Notes under the pieces: generated by a model
The model's input: the letters and a program-made list of their open reading frames with translations, nothing else
Told to the model about the DNA's origin: nothing
The model's database searches: none
In this document: piece after piece, positions 49,801 through 61,800 of the stretch
Layout of the letters: each line of letters starts with the position of its first letter
Position numbering within the stretch: the stretch's first letter is position 1
Position numbers and translations under genes: made by a program
DNA from: Acanthaster planci
Lineage: Eukaryota; Echinodermata; Asteroidea; Valvatida; Acanthasteridae
Direction of reading: 5' to 3'
Length of the DNA stretch: 64,000 bases
Assembly: GCF_001949145.1 (NCBI RefSeq)
Contig: NW_019091583.1
Coordinates: forward strand, 327,465 to 391,464

Positions 49801-52800
49801 TCTCAACATGAACGTGGATGCTAAATTTAAAAAAAGAGTGGTCATTGCACATCTTAGATCATGGGTGGGGAGACAGAAATCTTGACTCCAACCGAACTTG
49901 GGATAGTCCAAAATAGACTGGATCCATAATACAACATCTCAGACTTGCCACATTGTGAAGTTGCTACTACAGTACTTGGTACCTGTGGCCTGCTGGTCAT
50001 CCAGGGCCAATTTTTATGCTCACAAAGCCTTCGTCTATTTCGCAGACCGTTAGGCAATATGAAAGCACAGCAACAGGAAGGGTAACCCTATGGGCTTTGC
50101 TAGGATTTTCTCTGAAGTGTTGTACCAACTTTCTAAGTGGTTCTTTGAAATTTACATGTACATGTAGACCTAAAATAGGAAGCTTATGGGGGAGGAGGCG
50201 GCAGGGTGCTGGGGTGACACCTGTTGACTGATTCCATCTCACTCTCTCTCTTCCAACCACTTGCTTGACGCCGTACTGCTCTCACGAGTTGACAAGCTTT
50301 TTTCTGTCTGGTCACTGAATGACAATGCTAGGTGACTGACAGACTGATATGGAACTGTTTGCTGTGGATGTGAACTTACTAATACTTCTTGGTCAGAGGT
50401 TGATGTGTGGACTTCTATGCACTGCTTTCCTATAGCACCACAAACAACCATTGTGTTTAAATTTAGCAAGCCATCATAGATGCAGTACTCCTCATGTGAT
50501 TTGAAGATTTGGCGTGTTCAGCAAAGGAAAAGATATTCCCTAAATCTTGGTCCAGGCTATTCCGTATCTTCATCGAGATTCCAGCTGTCAGTGTCCATTG
50601 TCACCAATTGACAAATATATTTGTCATGCCTCTGTCTTTGATGCTGTCTGTTCATTGGCCCAGAACAATCACATGGCTGGACGATATATCTGCATATCAC
50701 ATATGACAGTTGGCCTGTTATCTTCTGAAATTCAGAGCTCATTTCTTTGGATAAATTCCTCAGCCTCAACATAATTAAGACAGAGGTACCTGTGTGGCAA
50801 AACAAACGTTGGTTGCTGGGATGTGGGATATGACGTTTTGAACACCTGAGGAATGCATAGCACCCCGAGCCGGAGGGTGTTCAAAATGTCATATCCCACA
50901 TCACAGCAGTCAACAATTGTTGAATGAAATTTGTCTATAACCAAGAGCAGCTGTTGAGAAGAAAGTTGTATTCATGGCACTGCGTAAAATACATGTACTG
51001 TGACTCCAAAATGTGCACCGAACAGATGGAACTTTGGCCAGTATTTAAATTTTGCCAGCTGGGATCCACTTATGTAATGAGTCACTTGCGAGTTAAATTT
51101 GAATAAAATCTGGTACACTGTGTTATCTGATTGCATAGATATGCAACAACTTGAATTCCCCTGACTAAAGACACCGTTGCTATACCTCGTGATTCGGGGC
51201 AAGCATTCGCATAGCGACCACCATCTCTGGAATGGACTGGTTCCTTTGTGCCATTCCTATCCATTGAGAACAGTGTATTGTTACTAAGCAAAAGCTTGCC
51301 CCGAATCACGAGGTACATGTATGTATATGTATAGCAACAGTGGTTTTAGTATGGAGAATTCAAGTTATGTTCACGTGAAATTAAAGAACTCAGTGTACCG
51401 AATTTTATGTAAATGTAACTTGCAGATGGCTTATTGCACACCCGCATAACAAGCTTCTGTGCAATAATACCTGTACATGTTTAATACCCACACTGCATTC
51501 CTCATGTTGTTCACGTTTCACCATTGTTTGATGCGTTCAACTTCTAATGAATTCAAGTTTCGATTGAGGATTGTGTTGGTAGTGATTGCTAAGAGGTGGG
51601 TTAACCCATGGGGGGGGGCTGTGAGATGGGCCAAACTAACTAAATGGTGCAAGACTGTGTTCCCAAAACTTCATTCCCAAGTTTACCATGTCAACTCAAC
51701 ACGTCAACAAAACAAGCCCTAAATTTTCCATCCCAGACGATCTCATTTTTCCCCATCAGTCCTAAGAACAACGTTTAATATAAAGCCAGATCTGCAGAAA
51801 GGCTTTACTGCGTGATGTGTGTGGGTTGTTGTGTGTCTTGAACTAAAATGGGAAAAGACTGCAGCCTGGCCTTGCCCAACGCACACTGAACTTTAAAAGA
51901 AACAATTACATTAGCAGGGCTTCCCCTATGCTTGTACATTGGTAATTCCAGAAATTAGGGGTCCATTTTTGTGTGTGTGTCCCTGTCTGATCTGACACAT
52001 GATTTTGTAAGCTCAGAACACATTTTCGAATTTCCAGGAGTGATGAAATAATGATAATTACCTGGCAAACAAATAGTAACAGTTTGAAATCAATTCCGGT
52101 GATATTTCCATGTCAAATAACAAAGGCCAGATGTAACTGAGACACAAAAATGTCACACTTTGGATCCCAAATTTCTGGAATTACCCACGTGTATATTTTT
52201 TCGAGTATTGCAACAACTGGAAATATTTCGTACGAGGTTGGACGTCACAGGCACGGAGGCTGAAGTTTGACTGCAACAGTAGAGTGCTTTATGCTCTCAC
52301 AAAGTTGACACTCCCTTCGGCAGTCAAAAATGGACAGGGCAGAAATTGCCTGTCAGTTTTGACACAAAAATGAACATTGATTTATTTTTTTTGTGTCCGA
52401 ACAGAATCACTCCCTGGTCTCAATCCAGTCGTAATTTCCCCACTGATACACAGGAAGAAAAGGTTGTGTAGTGCCCTTGGCATGGCAGAAATGCAGAACC
52501 ATCAGGGAAACACTGTTGACGCGACGGTGCCATACTGGTCCCTTATTTTTGTGCCCCTTGTCATACTTGCTTCTGTGTTCTTCAGCTCTGCATATTTTTA
52601 TTCCATTTATTTACTTCGTAGACATGTTTAAGACAGATTTGAGGTGGTCATGGGTAAAGGTGCCCGTCTGTTTCAAGCAAAACTCAGGCCCGAAAAAAGT
52701 GCAGTGGTATGATAATGCTTGCGAAGATTTTTCATGTCCTGTCTGTGCGAAACCTGGACAGTTTTTGAGAACTCGGTTTTCTGGATGGAGAGGACATTTG

Positions 52801-55800
52801 AAGATATGTGCATGCTGAGTTGTTATAGGCTGAAACAGCATATCCTCTTGGCATTCATCTGGCATTCCTTATGCCAGAATATCAAAGACCAGAAGAAATT
52901 GACCATAATTTTAAATAAATTCTTTGCCATTTCTGCCTCAAAAGTTATTACAAACGTTACTTGCCAAAATTAACCAAGCCACTGCAAACCTCACATATTT
53001 TTCTCGAAGCGCGTCAAAACTGAGATGCAACAGTTTTGCACCAACATGATGACTTAATTTCGGTCTGCCCGCAGTCCATTAAAATCACCCACACCGAGTA
53101 CTGTGCGATTTCAGATTTACTAATGTTTGGTGTCTCTTCCCACCCACCTCCCATTTTAGATCATCCTATTCACCCGCCCACCATGGAGGGAGACCCTTTT
53201 GCCTGCGAGCTGCCGGAGCCCATGCAGTGTGAGTTCAAGATGAAGGATGGCATCATCCGTGTCTATGAAAACGAAGAGGATGTGGCGAGGGACAAGCCCA
53301 TCGACTTGCCCTGCGTGGACAAGATGACGTTTCTTGCCGATTCCAACATGATGATGGCGCTCATGGCCAACGGACCAATGTGAGGAGATTTTTTTTGATA
53401 TGACATTCTTACATTGAAGCCATGAACCAAAAGAACCAGACTTTGTAAGATAATCGGGCGGGGGGGAGATTCCACCCAGCTGTCCCAAGGCCTATAATGT
53501 ATCTTCTTGATAATTGGCTTGCCCATAAATACACTAATTATGAGCGTGTCTTTGAAGATTCAATTTGATCTGTCATTTGGGGCTTGTGGTGACGGTCATT
53601 TGTAGATACAGCGTGAAGGGTGTTGGCCTGCATGCTTTGACCTTGTCAGTGGGAAAGTCGCCATTTTGGGCTGACCTGTCTCGGACAACTGGGTGTTGCA
53701 CAAGAAGGGTATGGCAAATTTTCCAAAATATGTCCAAATGATTCCAAGACGTTATTGATAAAACTCCCGAAGGCTCAGCCAAGGACCAAAATGAATTGTG
53801 ACAACATCAGAGAAAATTTCAAGGAGGGGAGGAGAAATTCTGTGCCCCCTGGCTCGTCTAGGGTAAAAGAAGGGTATTTTAAATCTAGTTTCACAAGTTG
53901 TCTGACAGTATTTTGTCTGATGAGTTTTAGGAAATCATAATTCTTTAGCAGTTCTGGGTGATTCGGGGAGCAACATAATAGTTTAGGACAGGATATACGG
54001 TTGTGGTGGAAAGTTGAAGCACACTTGGACTGAAATTGTCTAATTTTACTTTTTAAGACTGTGCCGATTCGTGGTGACCTTTTTTTTTTCCTGTAGCTGA
54101 TCAGCATGACATTGTAAATATACCGTTGATGTCCTGGTTGATCGGTTGTAGAAAAGAAATTGTTGACCGGAATCGAGTTTTAAAACCTTAAACACTTGCA
54201 GTCCAACTGTTTGTAAACTTCCGATCACCATTATGCTGATAGTGGGTGTTATGCGATGAACTAAAGCACAGCTTTAAAATCTGGACCTAAGTCCAAATGT
54301 CTGACCATTCAGGTTTCGTTTAAAGCACACCAACAGTTGCCATTCTGTTGTGTCTTTGCTTCTGCAGTAAGTCGTTTTCTTATCGGAGGCTGTCCTACCT
54401 GGCCTCCCGGTTTCATCTGCACAGTCTGCTGAACGAAATGAAGGAGCTCGCTGCTCAGAAGTCTGTGCCCCACCGAGATTTCTACAACATCAGAAAGGTA
54501 CATGTCCAGTCAAACACCGGAGATCAGGGCCCAGAAGCCATCAAACTCCAAGAGCTGGTTTTGCTAGGTTTTGGCAGGTTTGGTACCATGCCCGATTAAC
54601 TTCTTGTTGGATTTTGTTGGACTTGGTATCACCGGCCCTGGATGGTGGTGTTGGATTTTGTTGGACTTGGTATCACCGGCCCAGGATGGTGGTGTTGGAT
54701 TTTGTTGGGCTTTGTATCACCGGCCCTGGATGATGGTGTTGGATGTTGTGTGAGTTGGGACACACAGGGGTCATTGTGTGCAATGTCTGGCTTGCTGGAC
54801 CCAGTGTTGGACTATGCTTGATTTTGTCAGGTTTGGTTCTGCTGCAGTGCAAGTTATCCTATACAGCATAGACCCATCCATACCATATCACTCAAACTCC
54901 AATAGAGTCATCTTGTTTGAGTTAATCAGGTTTTGGCACAGTGACCTGCTTATTCAAGTACATTGACAAGTACACTTATTTGTTTAGGTCGGTTGGGTTC
55001 AGTGTGCTCTGTAGTGTAATAGCCAAGAGGATTAGGTTAACCCTAACCCCTGAGGGACCATTGACATCCTGCATAACCTTGTGTAAATGTTTTCTGTTTA
55101 GTCAGTTTCTTACATACCTCTTCATAATTGTCTTCATAGGTGGACACTCACGTCCATGCGTCCTCTGGAATGAACCAGAAACACCTCCTGCGATTCATCA
55201 AGAAGAAGATGAAAACAGATACCAACAAAGTCGTCTGCAAGAACAGGGACGGATCCACGATGACGCTCAAACAGGTTGGGAGAATTGTGTTATTTCCAGG
55301 CTAGTGTGGTGGTGATCTTTGTAATGGTCATGTACCCTGCCTTATGTTTTGCATTTCTGATAGTAAGGAAAGGCGGCTCTGGAATGGTGCTTAAAATTAG
55401 TCAGAAAAATGGGCCTGGTTTCCAACATTACACCTGATGCAGCCTACATCACAGCACCGGTTTTGCCAACCTGCAGTGGCTCGGAGTATAAAAACCAACA
55501 GAATAATTCACAAAGTGTCATTTAAATATCAAAACGCTAAAATAATGAGCACTTCCACGAATATGCTAACAGAAAATGCCTCTCATGTTAACAACAATGA
55601 AGTTAAACGTGCATTTGTAGGCAAATATTGTTGCCAACCAATGGTGAACTTTCTGTGGACTTTGGCTGGCCTTACAAAACGGCGGTCGACGTTTGTACAT
55701 GTAAGCTGAAGGAAGGTTTGTACATCATTGCACGAGAGGTGCTAGAGCTGTCTGGAACCTTGCCTCTACCTGTTTCACCATACAGAATATGAGCACTGGG

Positions 55801-58800
55801 GCGCCGACCAATGATCAGAGCGGTTTCCCTTTCAGTAAACTCATTTTGAATGTCCTGTGGTGTACGCGTAGATATATTTCATGTTGGAACTGTGTTTGTT
55901 TGTTTGTTTGTTTATTTTTTTAAAATTGTCCTAGGTTTGCCTTGCTGGTTTTAAAACAAATCTGGACGTTTTCTCGCTTCAGGTGTTTGACAGTCTGAAC
56001 CTGACAGCATACGACATCAACGTCGACACCCTGGACGTGCATGCTGTAAGTCGAGCCACTCTCTGTGTCACTCTGAGAGTGATGCTTTGGCAGAGTTTCG
56101 AGATGACCCGAATCTGACTGTAGCAAAGTTCGCATCTTTTGGCAGATGATATGCACTGCGTTTGTATGTGGGTTGTGACATTTGTGTCAGTGTGACATTT
56201 TTGTGTCCTCGTTACTACTCACCCGTGTAATTTGACAAGGAAATATCACTAAAATTTATTTCAAATTACATGTGTTTCTAGTTCTTTGGCAGGTAATTTG
56301 CATGAATTCATCACTCCTGGAAATTAGAGAAAGTGTTCTGAACTTAACAAATCTTATGTCAGATGTGACAGGGGCACGAAAAAAAATTGAACCCCTAATT
56401 TATAGAATGACCCATGTGTAAACTTTGAAACATTTTTGAAATTTACTACCGATCATGTTGACTTTAAAAATTTTCCATTGTTTCGTTAGATTGGTGTCCA
56501 CTTTGTCGGGCTTAATTCTCTTGAATTTGTTACATTGTGTAGGATCGCAACACCTTCCATCGTTTTGACAAGTTCAACTCTAAGTATAACCCCATCGGGG
56601 AGAGCAAACTCCGGGAGATCTTCATTAAGACGGACAACCACATCGGCGGACTCTACTTCGCTCAGTTGATCAAGGTAAGAAGCTGAAGTTGGAAAGTTGT
56701 CGTTGAACATTCTAACCAGACAATCTGAGGTGTGCTGCCTCTAAATAGACGGTTGCAAACATTTCCTGCCATTCCGGGGGGGGGGGCATGTGGCCAAGTG
56801 GTTGGTTAGGGTTGGTGGCTTCCAATCAGGGTGGGAGATTTGGGTCCAGCTGCTGGTAGTGTGTTGCAGATGGAGCATAGGATGAGGCTGTTTGCAAGGG
56901 AATCATATAATTCACAAAATGTTTCATATCAGTCTTCAGGTTTTTTTCCTTTCAGTTAGGGCAAGTTTGTCTGACACCGCAAGGTTTCAATTGTAGCCCT
57001 TTTTTCATGAGATTGCTGTATTTGATCATGCTCCCCGAATCCACTTTATGTATTGAACGCTGTGAAATGAGAAAGAGCCCGACTAACCTCTATCCTGTAG
57101 CAGCCATCTTGCTTTTCTACCGTTCAAACCATTGACTGTTTGCCACTACTCAACTTCGGCTCTGTCTCAGACCTCAACTGTTTTTTTACACGACCTGACT
57201 TTGAAGCGGTAAGCCCTCTAATTAGTCTAATAGTGCCACAAAACATCAAATGAGATGCAAGAGAGCCAAAACTTACAGTAATCCAATTTGATTTAAATGC
57301 TTCAGGCCCACAGTCGGGGATTGGTTTGGGGACGAAGCCTGATCTGAGACAGGGACGAAGTTGAGTATTGGAAAACGGCCATTGTAACTGAACTAAGGCT
57401 GGAAGGGGAAATAGTCTGTTCCCTTTTATCAATATGTGACTTACTCTTGCCAGTTGGCCCGCAGGGACTATAGCCTCACTTGGGAAATTATCTTTGTCAT
57501 TTTGACAATAAAGGCGACAGGAGTTTTTAGTCATGAATTATAATTACCCATCAAGCACCAGCATAGTAGTCTTATAATTTCTATCCTTTCAGCCATCTTT
57601 TTTCCCCCACACATATAACTTTTGTAGAAAATTTGGACAGCTTTCACTTTCCATTCAAGATATCGCACTCTTGAAATATTTGACAAACAAGTCTATGCAA
57701 TATATTTTGGTGGATTGTTAGGAGATGTGTAATGATTTGGAGGAGAGCAAGTACCAGAATGCAGAGTACCGGTTATCCATCTACGGACGCAATGAAAAGG
57801 AGTGGGACAAGCTGGCCAAGTGGGCCGTCGACCACCAGGTCTACTCAGACAATGTCAGATGGCTTATCCAGATTCCCAGGCTATAGTAAGTCAATCTTGG
57901 TACCATTTCCAGGCAATATAATAAGGGCAATAACCACTTTCTGGGTAACGTACCAGGTCAGCATAATTGAGCTGGCAGTTAAGCAGAAAGTGGGGATGAA
58001 GCTGGTCAGCTAGAAAATACATTTTTTTAACTTCAAGACCGTGATCATTAAACTTTAAATGCTATTTGAAGTAGCGGATTCTATATTTAGATACCAGCAC
58101 GGTAAAAGAATCTGACTTGACAAAGCTCAAATTTAGCCCCGTCGCTGGTTTTTTTTAAATCACGTGACCGCTTTCTTTCTGTCATTCAGTGATGTCTACC
58201 GATCCAACAAGATGGTGGCTAACTTTGCCAAGATCCTGAATAACATCTTCATGCCGCTGTTTGAGGCTACAAAGGATCCCAGCTCACACCCAGAGTTGCA
58301 CAAGTTCCTACAATACGTTAGTATCAAAATCTATTTTTCTATTAGAAATTAGCAGATCTGCCAGAGATCCACATGTCATTGGTTGATACGGTACACCCAG
58401 TGTCTGTCTTTATCCTGGTCATATCTTCACACGGCCATTTGTGACAACCAGGAAGTCCAACCCAAACCACAGATATGCACGTTCCTCTAGCTTGCTTGTA
58501 ATTAAATCAGTGGATCTGCCAATAATCCACACATGTTGTTTGTGGATCCCCTCGACCTCTACCTTTCGCAGTCCAACCAGGAGGTCTGCTATTCAAGAAT
58601 GGCTAATAGGCAGAAGCAGTGGATCCAGTGGAGTGAAAACAGTTGATGTTAATTGCATTGATTTCGTTTATTGTCGTGCTGGATTGTTGCATTCAGTGGA
58701 TTCTCTGCAAGATATAAATGTAACAAGAATAAGGTTCAGTCAAAAGATGTCACTGTCATCAGTAGCAGCCACTGTGGAAGGAATGGAGTTGATTTGCTCT

Positions 58801-61800
58801 TTTTTTCTAGCATTGGGCTTGTTGGCACATGTTGATTCTGTTAAGGATGATAAAAGAACCGTCATCAGAAATGTCTGGCTACGAAGATCCACAGACATGG
58901 ATGGTGGTAGTTGATGTGCTGGATTAAAGAGAATCCCTTGTGTCAGGTTTTGAGGCTTTTAAATTCAAACCATTATTTGACTTCAGTACCTCTTGAGGAG
59001 TAAGATCATTAAATTTGTTTCACTAGATAGCTGGCTGTCAGTCATTGGATTCTGCATGTATGAGGATGTTGTTTATCAATCCACTAAGTCAATAAAATCA
59101 TTGTTGATTCCTTAAGGCAGTGCAGTGTGGATAGACTTCTAATCAGTTGACCAGGAGTGAAGTCTGCTCAAGGACACACTGCCAACTTTCCCAAACGTTC
59201 AAAGTTTTTGGAGTCAGTGAGTTGATTAAAGGATTAACTTTTAATTTTTCATACTTATAAGTCAGTGGATTAGTGCATGGAGATGATTTCTTACATTAGT
59301 GGATCAATTTACTGAGAGGAATTCAGACCACGCAGGTGACTCAGAGGTCGCCTTATCACTTGATCAGCACACAATAAAATCAGTACACTTTAGTAGATTT
59401 TCAACATTCACCTCTTGAATCTGACCTGCATGCTTGTGTTTTTTGTGGATATCTCAATTACTTGTTTGTGGATCAACTAGGTGACCGGCTTTGACAGCGT
59501 GGACGATGAATCCAAGCCCGAAGACCTGATCTTCACCTCAGACAGTCCGGAGCCGGAGCAGTGGACGTCCACTGAAAATCCACCCTACTCCTACTGGATC
59601 TTCTACATGTACGCCAACCTTGTGGTCCTCAATCACTTCCGGAGGTAAATAAATTGAAGTCATCTTCCTAAAAACTGCCCCCTCATCACACATGCAGTTA
59701 ATAGCAACAAGTTCAGTCTCCAACAGTTTTAATATCAACTGCCAGTCAATTTTGCCAGTCTGAGACAACTTGTGGATGTGGTTCAGGTATAAGTTGCAGG
59801 ATTTTTGATAAATTTCCTCAGTCTTTTAGCAATGAAGCAGTCAGTTTGTTTACACATGTTAAGGGGTCAACCCTTTTGGCTTCGACCATGCTGACCAATC
59901 ATATGGGTATTGGTGAGCAAAACCTATGTCTTTTCGTGCCCCCTGATGGTACGAAAAAAAGCACCATGCTATGCCACAAGGTGCGCTTAGGTGTCTTGAG
60001 TTGAGCAATCAAAAGTCACTCTCCTGGAAACTACAAGCCACTCTTATGGGGTCATCCATTTTGGGACCCCTGGCCAAATGTTCGTGTAAACAGCCTTCAC
60101 TTTTGACAAATTGCTTATGAAAATTCAATAGGAACTCTTCTGAAACAAACGCCTCCTTTTGGCGTGTAAATTAGATTCCACCTGCAACTTTTCTGCATTT
60201 TGTCCCTGATTAAACATGCCGGTGGTTGCGGAACCTTCTCGGGGGTACTTCTCCAGGGTACTTTCTCTGTAACAAGTGATGTGACCATTTTTCAGATGTG
60301 TAAATACAGTTGCACTCTTTTTGGAAGTTGAGTCAAGGTATTAAGTCAGTAACGCAGTAAGAAACTGAGGTGACCGTGCTGGATTTGTCCCTTCTTTTCT
60401 GTGAACTTGGCTTCAACACTCTCGTGATCTATTGCCTTAGCTCGGTGTTGTAGTCAAGACCATCTTAAGGCCAGACACCAGACCAGATGAGACCATCTGC
60501 AAGACCCAATGCAGGTATTACGGTGAACAATGAAAAAGGAACAATTTTGTGATGGATTATTGGAGCAGCTTGTAACTGAATTCAGACCGTCGGTCTCGTG
60601 ATAGTCTTGTGATGGTCTTGTAAGGTCTTGCACTGGTCTTGTGGGGTGCTGTGATTGTCTGAATAGGTCTCAACTACAACACTGCTCTGTCATAGATTGC
60701 CCTTAATGAGAGCAGCCGTCGCCACCCTTATTTTTTTTGTCTCTCCTCACTCTATCAGGGAGCGTGGTTTCAACACCTTTGTCCTCAGACCGCATTGTGG
60801 AGAGGCTGGCCCCGTCCATCATCTCGTCACTGCCTTTATGCTGGCAGAGAACATCTCCCACGGATTGCTGCTAAGAAAGGTACCTTTTTTATCTGTGAGC
60901 AAGGGCAGATCCGGAGTTATGAACAATGTTTATCCCTGAGATGTACACCTGCCTCAGGACTCGAGTCGTCATCGAGTAGAGCGACCTAGGTCATTTACTG
61001 ATTACTCATCAACACCAAAGTTTGAGTGGCACCGGTAACTTGGCCGCTGGTGGATTTCCCTGGTAACCATTCCACAAAATGTATCCGGGGTACCAGGCAA
61101 AATCGACCATTGGTCTACATATGGTCAAACATGTTCATTGATTGTGGGTGAAAGTAACACATCTTTTGTGCATTGATTTCCTTTCACCAGACGCCAGTGT
61201 TGCAGTATTTGTACTACCTGGCCCAAATTGGCATTGCCATGTCCCCCCTCTCCAACAACTCCCTCTTCCTGAACTACCACCGCAACCCCCTGCCAGAGTT
61301 CCACGCCCGGGGACTGTGCGTCTCCCTGTCAACCGATGACCCGCTACAGTTCCACTTCACCAAGGTAAAGGGCAGAAATGCTGCCAACACCACTGACAGG
61401 AGTAGACCCAAGACTATTCACCAGACCATGTGCAGAATAAGTCACAAGACCAGACACAAAGTGAAACCTTTCATAAAACCATTCACAAGACCATGCAAAA
61501 GACTACACAAGATCTCCACAAGACCTTTCATAAGACCATGCCCAATATCATTCACAAGACCATGTCCAATACCATTCACAAGACCATGCCCAATGCCATT
61601 CACAAGACCTTGCCCAATTCCATTTTTAAGAGCATGCCCAATACCACTCACAAGACCATGCCCAATACCATTCACAAGACCATGCCCAATACCATTCACA
61701 AGATCATGCCCAATACCATTCACAAGACCATGCCCAATACCATTCACAAGATCATGCCCAATACCATTCACAAGATCATGCCCAATACCACTCACAAGAT

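Larger units (their letters stand above)
46685..53159 (+). other. AMPD intron D-E, 6.5 kb
   Basis: Contains a dispersed repeat copy (47169-47291), microsatellites at 49090-49215, three inverted-repeat elements (50798-50925, 51149-51366, 51941-52186) and a CG-rich patch with ATTGG near 48550. The 214-codon open frame at 48515-49159 includes microsatellite-derived runs ([14 protein letters not shown]) and has no recognised domain. Confidence 0.7.
56675..57721 (+). other. AMPD intron I-J
   Basis: 1.0 kb; contains a G run near 56776, a SINE-like head (56790-56870) and a MITE (57147-57367). Confidence 0.85.
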
